A stretch of DNA of 64,000 nt from Clostridiales bacterium (GTDB lineage: Bacteria; Bacillota; Clostridia; Saccharofermentanales; Saccharofermentanaceae). Shown one piece after another: positions 44,790 through 53,412 of the stretch; positions within the stretch are counted from its first letter, which is position 1; each line of letters begins with the position of its first letter. The stretch lies in assembly GCA_017551625.1 (NCBI GenBank), contig JAFZLF010000038.1:1-64000 (forward strand). Direction: 5' to 3'. A model generated the notes under the pieces. That model had not been told where the DNA came from. It saw nothing but the letters and a program-made list of their open reading frames with translations, and did no database searches. The translations under genes were made by a program, and so were the position numbers.

Positions 44790-46202
44790 ATGAGAAGACG
44801 GGTCGGAGCTGTTCTTATGGCTTCGCTGATGTGTTTCTACATGACCGGATGCGGCACGAGAAACACTGAAAAACAGAGTAAGAAAAAAACTTCCCCCAAT
44901 ACGGCGACGACCGTGACGGAGCCGGGGGAGACCGGGAACGGAGACAAGGGCGGCGCGACCGGGCAGACAGGAACCGGTGTGACGGCGGATCAGCGTTTCG
45001 ACGATATCGAACTGAGCAGCAAGTATCTCGTTGGGTTTGACTATAGTGACTATGATCTCTACATCTATTCAGTCGTTGTTTTCTGTAAAGTACGCTATGA
45101 CAAGAAGATCGAGGTGGAGTATACCTATCCGAAGTCAAACGGCGAATACTTCTCGCAGACAGTCGTCTATGATCTGACGGATGAGCAGTATGCCAATATC
45201 GAACGGGAGATCGATCTGCGGGAACTCTATGAACTGGATCCCGAGGAGGCCGATCCGGAGAATACGATGGATGGCGGGTATACCTGGCTTCTGATCTATG
45301 ATAAAGATGAGAATATCGCCAAGAGGTGCGGAGGTTTCTGTCCGCACAGTAAGAGGTTCGGGCAGATGCGAAGAGCGATCTTCGATAACCTTCCCGAGGG
45401 TTTCGTCGAAGGGTACGAGGACTGTAAACGAAGAAATGAATTCTACGGAAACTACCTCTATGGGAAGTACGGTGTTTTCTTAAGTGTGGAGGAAGACCTG
45501 TCGCAGTTTTCCGACTACAGGACAGTTGTGATCGATGCGCAGTATTTCAGTCGCGAAGAAATCGAAGATTTCCAAAAAGACGGGCACTTCGTCATCAGCT
45601 ACATCAATGTCGGATCGATCGAGAATTTCCGTTCCTACTATGCCGAGTATGAGGAACTGACGCTCGGCGATTATGAGAACTGGGACGAAGAGAAGTGGGT
45701 CGATGTATCGGATGCGCGGTGGCAGGACTTTATTCTTCAAAAGCTCGCGCCGGAACTTCTTGCAAAAGGCATAGACGGATTCTTCGTGGATAATTGCGAT
45801 GTATACTATAACTACCCGACAGAGGAGATCCTCGACGGATTGTCGGTCATCATGGAGGGACTCGTTTCCATGAACAAAGAAGTCATCGTCAACGGGGGCG
45901 ATGCTTTTGCCGATGCATATGTAGATGCGGGCGGCAATTGGGAAGATATCATGACTGCGATCAATCAGGAGACGGTCTTTACCCGGATCGATTTTGACGC
46001 GGGGGAGCTCCGGGCCAGAAAAGATGACGATCCGGACAAGGCCTACTTCATGGAATATATCGAGAAGTATGCACAGATGGGAGCATATATCTATCTCCTC
46101 GAGTATACGAAGAATGCGGGCATCGAACAGAAGATCCAGGACTATTGCTGGGAACACAACTTCGTGTACTACGTGTCCGACTCGATCGAGCTGGACGGGT
46201 GA
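44790..46202 (+). CDS. Lipoprotein with GH114 (endo-alpha-1,4-polygalactosaminidase-like) domain
   Basis: 470 residues. Lipobox YMTGC (C21) is followed by a linker to about 68, an unrecognised domain (about 70-235) and a GH114/TM1410-like TIM barrel (about 240-468). The barrel shows VISYINVGSIENFRSYY, GIDGFFVDNCDVYYNYP and VIVNGGDAF, which are typical active-site strands of the family. GH114 enzymes cut galactosamine-containing exopolysaccharide such as Pel or fungal galactosaminogalactan. It sits directly behind a GT-C-like membrane protein gene. The N-terminal domain is of unknown role. The RBS AAGGAG lies 7 nt upstream. Confidence 0.83.
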   Translation: MRRRVGAVLMASLMCFYMTGCGTRNTEKQSKKKTSPNTATTVTEPGETGNGDKGGATGQTGTGVTADQRFDDIELSSKYLVGFDYSDYDLYIYSVVVFCKVRYDKKIEVEYTYPKSNGEYFSQTVVYDLTDEQYANIEREIDLRELYELDPEEADPENTMDGGYTWLLIYDKDENIAKRCGGFCPHSKRFGQMRRAIFDNLPEGFVEGYEDCKRRNEFYGNYLYGKYGVFLSVEEDLSQFSDYRTVVIDAQYFSREEIEDFQKDGHFVISYINVGSIENFRSYYAEYEELTLGDYENWDEEKWVDVSDARWQDFILQKLAPELLAKGIDGFFVDNCDVYYNYPTEEILDGLSVIMEGLVSMNKEVIVNGGDAFADAYVDAGGNWEDIMTAINQETVFTRIDFDAGELRARKDDDPDKAYFMEYIEKYAQMGAYIYLLEYTKNAGIEQKIQDYCWEHNFVYYVSDSIELDG

Positions 46203-46255
46203 GAAGTAAGAGTACAGGCATTGATTTCTGAGAAAGAAATCACAAGGAGTGCAAG

Positions 46256-47191
46256 ATGAACAAAATGGATATAGAAAGGGCAATCGAGCGGATCCGGAAG
46301 ATGGAAGAGATCCTGAATAAAGGGCTGGAGCTTCTGGATTCTCCCGCGACATCGGAAGAGATGCTTCTGGCATTTCAAGGAAATATCGGTGCGCTGGAGC
46401 GATACTACGGAAGTCAGGATTGGAAAGATGATCTCGCGCTCGATGAGGCGGGGAAGCTTCCGGCGGATCTCCGGCGCGGTGTGCTGTCCGAAGACGGGAT
46501 CTACGATCTTCTGGAGAAAAATAAGGAGAAGCTGGAGTCGTTCTCGAAAGATGTTGAAAAAGAAGATTCTGAAGAGCGAATCGGCGTGGCAGGCGTATCC
46601 GGCGGTTTCAACGTTTGCGGCGATCCCGATGTGCGGGAAGTAGTGACGGAACGTCTGGCGCTGCGGGCTTTCCGCCATGAGTATGCGGGATCGATGATGC
46701 GCAACTGGGTCTCGGACGATACGGTGCAGGGGATGTACGGCGAGCCTTCGTATTCGACGGAGGAAGCCGTGTGTGAACTGATAGACAGGTATGTAAGGAC
46801 TACCCGGGAAGGAGATACGGCGCGTTTCGCGGTGATCGAGAGATCTTCCGGCGAATGTATCGGGCAGGCATCGTTCTTCCTGATCGATAAGAACAACCAT
46901 TTCGGGGAGATCGAGTACTGCATCGGGCAGGCGTTCCAGGGGAAGGGCTATGCGACCGAGGCGACACGGGCGCTTATCGGATATGGCTTTGAGACACTGC
47001 ATCTTCACAAGGTGCAGATCTGCTGCCGGCCGTCGAATACTTCCTCGAAGAGAGTCATCGAGAAGTGCGGTTTTACATACGAAGGGACACTGCGGGATTA
47101 TTTCTTCCGCAAAGGCGGATACGAGGGAAGGATGTTCTTCTCGATCCTTGAGGAAGAATACCGGAGCCGGATGAAGGAGGGAGAGTCATGA
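46256..47191 (+). CDS. DUF4298-GNAT fusion acetyltransferase
   Basis: 311 residues. The N-terminal 90 residues match the small DUF4298 helical protein (starting with ERIRKMEEILNKGLELL and ending LPADLRRGVLSEDGIY). The C-terminal 180 residues are a RimJ/RimL-type GNAT domain with acetyl-CoA loop QAFQGKGYATEA and KVQICCRPSN. AAGGAG lies upstream. Its stop overlaps the nadE start (ATGA), so the two are coupled. The acetyl acceptor is unknown. Confidence 0.87.
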   Translation: MNKMDIERAIERIRKMEEILNKGLELLDSPATSEEMLLAFQGNIGALERYYGSQDWKDDLALDEAGKLPADLRRGVLSEDGIYDLLEKNKEKLESFSKDVEKEDSEERIGVAGVSGGFNVCGDPDVREVVTERLALRAFRHEYAGSMMRNWVSDDTVQGMYGEPSYSTEEAVCELIDRYVRTTREGDTARFAVIERSSGECIGQASFFLIDKNNHFGEIEYCIGQAFQGKGYATEATRALIGYGFETLHLHKVQICCRPSNTSSKRVIEKCGFTYEGTLRDYFFRKGGYEGRMFFSILEEEYRSRMKEGES

Positions 47192-49164
47192 AGAACAATC
47201 TGATCGCGGTCGCGGCGGCTGTGCCACCTGTAAGGGTGGGAGATGTAGAGTATAACAAGGAACAAATCATCGCCATCATCAGGGAAAACACGGATTGCGG
47301 TGTGATCGTCTTCCCGGAGCTTTGTGTCACGGGATATACGTGCGCGGACCTTTTCGAGAGTGACCTTCTTCTCCGGGCAGCAGAAGAGGCGCTCCCGGTG
47401 ATTGCCGAAGCGACGGCGGACACAGGCGTGACGGCACTGGTCGGCGTGCCGCTGAGATACGGAAACAGTATCTATAACTGTGCGGCCGTACTGTCGGATG
47501 GCGTGGTCAAAGCATTGATTCCGAAGTCATATATCCCGAATTATTCGGAGTTCTACGAATGCCGCTGGTTCGCTTCCGGTAAGGATCTAAGAGGTAAGAG
47601 TGTCACGCTCTGCGGCGATAAGAGCACGATTTTTCCGGTCGAGATGACGGTGCCTCTCGGTGTGGATATCCTTCTGGAAGATCCGGTGACCGGAGCTGTG
47701 CTGGGCGTAGAGATCTGCGAGGATCTGTGGATCCCCGATAAGCCGAGTACGCATGCGGCATTGGCGGGCGCGAACATCATCGCGAATCTGTCGGCGTCCG
47801 ATGAACTGATCGGCAAACGGGAATATAGGCAATCGCTCGTGAGCCAGCAGAGCGGCGCGTGCTACTGCGCCTACATCTACGTATCTTCCGGAACCGGCGA
47901 GAGCAGCACGGATCTGGTCTTCTCGGGACATACGATCCTTTCCCAGAACGGGAAACTTCTGGCGGAAGCGCTTTTCCCGTCGTATCCGCATGTCGAGAAG
48001 GTGCTCGTCGATCTGGGACCGATCATGCATGATAGAAGAAAACAGAATACCTTCGACAATGATTTTGCCGGGGAATACAGAAGAGTGCCGGTGCGCATGC
48101 AGGCTGCCGTTGCGGACGAGACAGACATCTCCGGTATGGCGGAGATCATGAAGAAATACAATTATCCGATCGCGAGGAATCCCTTCGTGCCGGCGGGTGA
48201 GGATGCGAGAGATGAGAGGTGCAGAAACATCCTGCAGATCCAGGCCAACGGGCTCGCGACGCGCGTGCGGGCGACGGGGATCAAGAATCTGGTGATCGGC
48301 ATCTCCGGCGGGCTCGATTCGACGCTGGCCCTGCTCGTGTGCGCCGAGGCGAAGAGGATCGTCCCGGATATCCGCATCATCGGCTATACGCTGCCGAGTG
48401 AAGGGAATACGACGGAGCACACGCGGAGTAATGCGTGGAAGCTTATGGATCTTCTGGCGGATGAGTCCTATGAGGTCGCGATCGGGGAGGGCGTGAATCT
48501 GCATCTTTCCCAGCTCGGACATGAATTGTCGTATCAGGGCGAGGGGGATGTGACCTATGAAAATGCGCAGGCGAGGATGCGTACTTATATCCTGATGGAT
48601 GCAGCGAACATGAAGAACGCTCTCGTGGTCGGGACCGGAGACCTCTCTGAGCTTGCGCTCGGCTGGTGTACGTATAACGGCGATCACATGTCCATGTATG
48701 CGGTGAATACGTCTGTGCCGAAAACACTGGTCCGGTTTATCTGCACGTCGTATGCCATGATCTGCGGAAACGAAGAACTGAAGGAGGTCATCTTCTCTAT
48801 CTGCGATACGCCGATCACACCGGAACTGACACCGAGTGAAGGCGGGGCGATCGCGCAGAAGACCGAGGAGAAGATCGGGAAGTACGATCTCAACGATTTC
48901 TTCCTGTACTATACGCTGCGTTATGGTTTTGAGCCGGCGCGCTCGGCGGCATATGCGCTCTGTGCCTATCCGGAGCTTGCGAAGGAAGATGTGGTCGAGG
49001 CGGCGCGGAAATTCTTCCGACGTTTCTTCACACAGCAGTTCAAGAGAAGCTGCCTGCCGGATGGCCCGAAGGTCGGATCGGTGTCCCTGTCTCCGAGGGG
49101 CGACTGGCGTATGCCGAGTGATGCGAAGGTCGCGCTGTGGCTTGAGGATCTCGACAGGGAATGA
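47188..49164 (+). CDS. nadE: Glutamine-dependent NAD(+) synthetase
   Basis: 658 residues, the length of the two-domain enzyme. The N-terminal nitrilase-type glutaminase has the Glu-Lys-Cys triad: E44 in FPELCVTGY, K113 in IPKSYIP, C177 in EICEDLWIP. The C-terminal ATP pyrophosphatase domain has ISGGLDST (about 371-378) and GTGDLSELALGW. It amidates nicotinic acid adenine dinucleotide in the last step of NAD synthesis. It is coupled by overlap to the acetyltransferase gene upstream. Confidence 0.95.
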   Translation: MKNNLIAVAAAVPPVRVGDVEYNKEQIIAIIRENTDCGVIVFPELCVTGYTCADLFESDLLLRAAEEALPVIAEATADTGVTALVGVPLRYGNSIYNCAAVLSDGVVKALIPKSYIPNYSEFYECRWFASGKDLRGKSVTLCGDKSTIFPVEMTVPLGVDILLEDPVTGAVLGVEICEDLWIPDKPSTHAALAGANIIANLSASDELIGKREYRQSLVSQQSGACYCAYIYVSSGTGESSTDLVFSGHTILSQNGKLLAEALFPSYPHVEKVLVDLGPIMHDRRKQNTFDNDFAGEYRRVPVRMQAAVADETDISGMAEIMKKYNYPIARNPFVPAGEDARDERCRNILQIQANGLATRVRATGIKNLVIGISGGLDSTLALLVCAEAKRIVPDIRIIGYTLPSEGNTTEHTRSNAWKLMDLLADESYEVAIGEGVNLHLSQLGHELSYQGEGDVTYENAQARMRTYILMDAANMKNALVVGTGDLSELALGWCTYNGDHMSMYAVNTSVPKTLVRFICTSYAMICGNEELKEVIFSICDTPITPELTPSEGGAIAQKTEEKIGKYDLNDFFLYYTLRYGFEPARSAAYALCAYPELAKEDVVEAARKFFRRFFTQQFKRSCLPDGPKVGSVSLSPRGDWRMPSDAKVALWLEDLDRE

Positions 49165-49241
49165 ATGTTTTGAATACAAAAGAATAAATACTAAAAGTGT
49201 GATTACAAAAAGAATGATTACAAAAAAGGAAAGATGAGTAT

Positions 49242-49712
49242 ATGAAAGATTTTGACATTAGAGAAATAACAGATGGCGAGCAGAAGAAAGCGATCGCACG
49301 TGAGGTGCTGGAGGCTCTCACGGAATGGTTTGAGGTGAAGGAGAGCCGCGAGGGCTATATCGCGGACAGTCCGGACAAGCCCTTCTTCGCGTCGATGGAT
49401 GGAGATACGCCTGCCGGTTTCCTGTACCTGAAGGAGACCGGAAAGGATACGGTGGAACTGGCAGTGATGGGTGTCCGTAAGGAGTACCACAGACACGGTC
49501 TGGGAAAAGCGCTTTTCGAGAAGGCGAGAGCGGCAGCGCAGGCGGCCGGGTATAGCTTCATGCAGGTCAAGACCGTGAAGATGGGGATGTATGAGGATTA
49601 TGACCGTACGAACCGGTTCTATCAGGCGGTGGGGTTCAAGGAACTCGAAGTTTTCCCGCTTTTGTGGGACGAGGCGAATCCGTGCCAGATCTATGTGATG
49701 GCTCTGAAGTAA
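49242..49712 (+). CDS. GNAT-family N-acetyltransferase
   Basis: 156 residues of one GNAT fold. The acetyl-CoA motif is VRKEYHRHGLGKALFEKA and the later strand is RTNRFYQAVGFKELEV. The start at 49242 has AAAGGAAAG upstream. It is 77 nt behind nadE; the AT-rich gap contains a short direct repeat (GATTACAAAAA twice). The substrate is unknown. Confidence 0.88.
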   Translation: MKDFDIREITDGEQKKAIAREVLEALTEWFEVKESREGYIADSPDKPFFASMDGDTPAGFLYLKETGKDTVELAVMGVRKEYHRHGLGKALFEKARAAAQAAGYSFMQVKTVKMGMYEDYDRTNRFYQAVGFKELEVFPLLWDEANPCQIYVMALK

Positions 49713-49742
49713 GAATCGGCGTATGAACTGAGGCTCGTGGTA

Positions 49743-50951
49743 TTAATTCCTTCCCGGGTCGGACAGGATGATCTTTTCGAGATTATTGATCGAGGTGATA
49801 AGCTCGGCCTGACGCGAGATCAGCTCCTCACGAGGTAGTCCGAGTTCCTGAAGTTTCTGAAGGGCTTCGGCAACGCCTGTTGAAGAGGACTTACTGCTGA
49901 TGACACGTGTGGAAGGCGCCGGTTCTTCAATCGGATCGTAAGTCGAATACCCCGTTGCTCTTCTCGATGGAGTGGGCCTCGAAAGGCCATCGTCCAAAGC
50001 CAGATCTATAATGTCGATGGCGAGCCCAACGATGGAACCTCTTTCTTGCAGAGGCGTTTCGTAGTAGGGATGTCTTCTGTCGTAATCCACGGCGATCTCC
50101 TCTACTGACATCTGTTCGATCTGTTTGCTGCGTTCCAGGTTTTTCACGCGCTGCTCGTTGTGGATCTCTTCTTTGTCCATCTGTGCGAAGGTGGAAGGAC
50201 GTGAAGAGGGCTGGCGCCGGGAACTCTGGATGATCTTCTTCGCATCACCTGTGAGCTCGATGCCGATCACGCAGTACTCGATAATGTTTGAGATATATGC
50301 ACGGCGGCTCTGGGGAAGCGCGCGGCTGAGTTCAGCCCACTCGTAGCGCTCGGCGAACTTCTTGAGGTTCATGGCGCTTCCGGAGAGTTTCTTCAGAAGT
50401 TCTTCTGTCGAGGCGACTCTGTAATTACAGAAAAGAGAAAGCACCGTCGATCTTGCGATCTGAAGTTTTCTTTTCTTCAGGTCGGAAAGGATCTTTAAGG
50501 CTGGCTCGAACTGGCCGTTCTTGATAGCCGTGTATGCCTTCTCGATGCCTGCAGATCCGAATATGGGCCGTGACTGATCGCTGCCGGGTGCAGTTGCTTT
50601 TTGAGGAGGAGCGACCGGGGCAGTCCGGGCTTTTGCGAACGGAGAAATCGACGCCGGAGCCTTCGTGATCGGAGCAGCCGTGACCGGAGCGGCCGTTTCT
50701 GAAGATTTCATGGTCGGAGTGGTCGGTGCAGCTGGGACAGCAGAAGCCTGTATTACCGGAGGCGGTGTCTCTGTCTTCGGTTCCGGAGTGACAACCGGCG
50801 TCGGCTCCGGCACAGGCGCCACTGCCGCCGTCGTTTCCTGCACTTCCTTTTTCTCCGCGATGCTTTTTCCACATGCCGGGCAGACCCATGCACGGGTGAA
50901 ATCGTCAAATGCCATATCGGCGCTACAAAGAGGACACTTCATCTCAGCCAT
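49743..50951 (-). CDS. Zinc-ribbon protein of unknown function
   Basis: 402 residues. The N-terminal zinc ribbon has CPLCSADM and CPACGK. A long Pro/Thr/Ala/Val linker (about 36-125) leads to a helical domain (about 130-240, starting AGIEKAYTAIKNGQFEPALKI, TPR-like) and a polar C-terminus with a final coiled-coil-like helix. No membrane segment. I do not recognise the family. It is convergent with the GNAT gene, 30 nt apart, and divergent from the AraC-GGDEF gene. It is probably cytoplasmic. Confidence 0.78.
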   Translation of the reverse strand: MAEMKCPLCSADMAFDDFTRAWVCPACGKSIAEKKEVQETTAAVAPVPEPTPVVTPEPKTETPPPVIQASAVPAAPTTPTMKSSETAAPVTAAPITKAPASISPFAKARTAPVAPPQKATAPGSDQSRPIFGSAGIEKAYTAIKNGQFEPALKILSDLKKRKLQIARSTVLSLFCNYRVASTEELLKKLSGSAMNLKKFAERYEWAELSRALPQSRRAYISNIIEYCVIGIELTGDAKKIIQSSRRQPSSRPSTFAQMDKEEIHNEQRVKNLERSKQIEQMSVEEIAVDYDRRHPYYETPLQERGSIVGLAIDIIDLALDDGLSRPTPSRRATGYSTYDPIEEPAPSTRVISSKSSSTGVAEALQKLQELGLPREELISRQAELITSINNLEKIILSDPGRN

Positions 50952-51142
50952 ATTGCACCTCGTTCATTCGGAATCGGATCGGCTCACGGGAAGAATCCCA
51001 AGCCGTTATTGTGCATAGTACAGATTCATTATAGCAAAAGCACACTTGCGTCGGGTGACGATTTTGTGCTGAAAATATCAAGTGCGCCGTGCGTGGTCTG
51101 CTATACTGAAATCAGGATCGATCTCATTTCGAAGGAGGATGT

Positions 51143-51943
51143 ATGAGCAAGCTCGCGCTTCTGGCCAATGTTCTGGAATACATGGAACAGCATATCACCG
51201 AAGATATCCATACCGAGGATATCGCCGCGGCCTGCTATTGCTCACGTTCTTCTCTCGAGAAACTCTTCCGTTGCGTCTATCACATCTCGGTTCGGGATTA
51301 CCTGATCCGCCGGCGTATGACGCATGCGGGACAAGCACTTGTCGAGCGGCCGGACCTAAGTGTCCTGGACATCGCGGTCATGTACGGCTATTCGAGCAAT
51401 GAAGCCTTTTCACGGGCCTTCCGGCAGGTGTGGCATCAGCTGCCCTCGGAGTACCGCAGCAACAAACGGTCTCCAGAGCTTTTCCCGAGGATGAATGCAT
51501 CCTTGGAGATGAATAAAGGAGATGATCTTATGACAACCAAATTCGATATCAGTAACCTGTATGACCTGTTCCAGACGCGCCGCGACTGCTGGTTCGTGTG
51601 CGCCGATATACGAAACCTTATCCCGATCAACGAGATATCCCGTAAGGCCGGAGACCTCGCGATCCTGGAGTCGATGCGCCGGCTCGAGGCTGTCGCGGAG
51701 GAGGATGACATCGTATTCCGCATCGGCGGCGATGAGTTCGTGCTGCTGACGGCAAGCCCTGACGAGGCTGCGGCGCGGGAGAAGATGGAGCGCGTGCTCG
51801 CGCGAAACGGGGAGTGTATCTCGTTCGAAGGGCGCGACATCCCGCTGTCACTCTACGGCTGCATCGTGCGCCTCGGAAGAAAGACCGTCAAGTACGATGA
51901 ACTTTTCACGGCGCTGTGGGAAGCGATTGAAGAGAGTAAGTGA
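51143..51943 (+). CDS. AraC-type DNA-binding domain fused to a short GGDEF domain
   Basis: 266 residues. The N-terminal AraC-type double helix-turn-helix is at about 1-112 (DIAAACYCSRSSLEKLFRCV and VLDIAVMYGYSSNEAFSRAF). A linker leads to a GGDEF domain of about 125 residues with FRIGGDEFVLLTA at about 191-203. The GGDEF part lacks the usual DxLTGLxNR start and the RxxD inhibitory site, and ADIRNLIPINE replaces the DxDxFKxxND stretch; the catalytic GGDEF itself is intact. It could read or make cyclic di-GMP and control transcription. GAAGGAGG precedes the ATG. A likely -10 TATACT lies near 51103. Confidence 0.83.
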   Translation: MSKLALLANVLEYMEQHITEDIHTEDIAAACYCSRSSLEKLFRCVYHISVRDYLIRRRMTHAGQALVERPDLSVLDIAVMYGYSSNEAFSRAFRQVWHQLPSEYRSNKRSPELFPRMNASLEMNKGDDLMTTKFDISNLYDLFQTRRDCWFVCADIRNLIPINEISRKAGDLAILESMRRLEAVAEEDDIVFRIGGDEFVLLTASPDEAAAREKMERVLARNGECISFEGRDIPLSLYGCIVRLGRKTVKYDELFTALWEAIEESK

Positions 51944-51950
51944 TTTTCGC

Positions 51951-52262
51951 CGGGCGGGTGTAAACGCTGCTTTTGCGAAAAACGCCCGTCGTCAGCTCGT
52001 ATCACAGGCAGGTGTAAATGCTGTTCTTGCGAAAAACGCCCGCCGTCAGCTCGTATCGCAGGCGGGCGCAAATGCAGTTTTTGCGGAATACACCCGTCGG
52101 CAGTTCGTATAACAGGCGGGTGTAAATGCCGTTTTTGCGGAATACGCCCGTCGTCAGCTCGTATCACAGGCGGGTGTAAATGCTGCTTTTGCGGAATACA
52201 CCCGTCGGCAGTTCGTATAGCAGGCGGGTGTAAATGCTGCTTTTGCGGAATACACCCGCCCG
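51951..52262 (+). repeat. Tandem array of 54-bp hairpin repeats
   Basis: About 5.8 units with exact 54-bp period start at 51951, 52005, 52059, 52113, 52167 and 52221 (partial). Each unit contains an inverted repeat CGGGTGTA/TACACCCG or a G-U compatible variant, with GCTTTTGC-like text in the loop, followed by a 15-nt linker ending TTCGTAT. After the last unit comes CGACTCGTTTTTT, so at least the last hairpin can act as a terminator for the AraC-GGDEF gene. Units are contiguous, so it is not a CRISPR array. Both strands have open frames through parts of the array, without RBS, and these are judged non-coding. Confidence 0.85.
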
Positions 52263-52279
52263 ACTCGTTTTTTCAGTTA

Positions 52280-52316
52280 ATGACATTTGTCATGTCGGGA
52301 AGTGATGGAGTTCACT
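52280..52316 (+). promoter_or_regulatory. Two dyads upstream of the ABC-2 exporter operon
   Basis: ATGAC-N4-GTCAT (52280-52293) and AGTGA-N6-TCACT (52301-52316) lie in the 195-nt gap before the operon. Such dyads suit binding by the NarL-type regulator encoded at the operon end. The operon promoter itself is not obvious. The rest of the gap to 52457 shows nothing I can assign. Confidence 0.45.
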
Positions 52317-52457
52317 AACGTCCGGAAACGAAGAATGGAATAATGATCTCATGAAAGATACGGACGGCGCGAAATGCACTGAACGGGCAGCACCCGATCA
52401 GAAATCCGCCCGAGAAAAACACATGAACTTTTGTGAAGAAAAAGCGAGGTTACGAAA

Positions 52458-53396
52458 ATGAGTGAGATTATTAAGGTTGACGGACTGGTGAAGCGTTACA
52501 AAGAACTGATCGCGGTAGATAATTTCAACATGACGGTCAACGAAGGCGAGATCCTCGGTCTCCTGGGTCCGAACGGATCGGGAAAGAGTACGACAATCAA
52601 CTGCATCCTGTCCCTTCTGGAATTCGATAAGGGCACGATCACGATCATGGGAAAAGAGATGAGTCCGAAGGCCTATGACCTCAAGAGCCAAATCGGTGTG
52701 GTCCCGCAGGAAGTCTCCGTTTTCGAGGAACTGACGGTATATGAGAACATCGATTTCTTCTGCGGGCTTTATATCTCAGACAGCGAGAAGAGAAAAAAAC
52801 TCGTTCAGGAAGCGATCGATTTCGTCGGCCTTAATGAGTTTAAGAAGTTCCGTCCGAAGAAACTCTCCGGCGGTCTTAAGAGAAGACTCAATATCGCGTG
52901 TGGCATCGCGCATAAACCGAAGATCATCTTCTTCGATGAGCCGACAGTCGCGGTCGACCCGCAGAGCAGAAATAAGATCCTCGAGGGGATCGAGCAGCTC
53001 CGAAAAGAAGGCGCGACGATCATCTACACCTCGCACTACATGGAGGAAGTCGAGCAGCTGGCAGACCGGATCATCATTATCGACAAGGGCCAGCTGATCG
53101 CAGAAGGCAGTGTGGATGAACTCAAGAGCATGATCAAGAAGAGCGAGATCATCCGGATCGAAGCCAAGGGCATCTCTGATGAAGACCTCGAGAGACTCAG
53201 AAAACTCGATAACATCTTCAGCGTCGACTATGACGGCAAGCACTTAAAGATCGAGGCCGGTAAGGGTAACAACGTCGTCGGCGTCATCAAGCTCCTCGAG
53301 GAGAAGGGCTACCGCATGAAAAACGTCTACTCCGAGCAGCCCACCCTGAATGATGTTTTCCTCGAGCTGACGGGAAAAGAACTGAGAGACGATTAA
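52458..53396 (+). CDS. ABC-2 exporter ATP-binding protein (LnrL-like)
   Basis: 312 residues. It has Walker A GPNGSGKST, signature LSGGLKRRLNIA, Walker B IIFFDEPTVAVDP and switch His in YTSHYMEEVE, plus the C-terminal extension common in drug-type ABC-2 ATPases. It is first of six closely packed genes: ATPase, two permeases, histidine kinase, response regulator and a small membrane protein. The arrangement matches the B. subtilis LnrLMN exporter with LnrJK, which senses linearmycins. The substrate here is unknown but probably an amphipathic antimicrobial. Confidence 0.9.
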   Translation: MSEIIKVDGLVKRYKELIAVDNFNMTVNEGEILGLLGPNGSGKSTTINCILSLLEFDKGTITIMGKEMSPKAYDLKSQIGVVPQEVSVFEELTVYENIDFFCGLYISDSEKRKKLVQEAIDFVGLNEFKKFRPKKLSGGLKRRLNIACGIAHKPKIIFFDEPTVAVDPQSRNKILEGIEQLRKEGATIIYTSHYMEEVEQLADRIIIIDKGQLIAEGSVDELKSMIKKSEIIRIEAKGISDEDLERLRKLDNIFSVDYDGKHLKIEAGKGNNVVGVIKLLEEKGYRMKNVYSEQPTLNDVFLELTGKELRDD

Positions 53397-53412
53397 TAGG
53401 AGGAAACGGGAA

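Noticed and set aside
51853..52167. Repeat-protein gene on the minus strand (and a shorter one on plus) through the 54-bp array
   Set aside because: The frames stay open only because the unit length is a multiple of three; no RBS and overlap with the AraC-GGDEF gene.
51951..52262. CRISPR array
   Set aside because: Units are contiguous 54-bp repeats with no unique spacers, and no cas gene is near.
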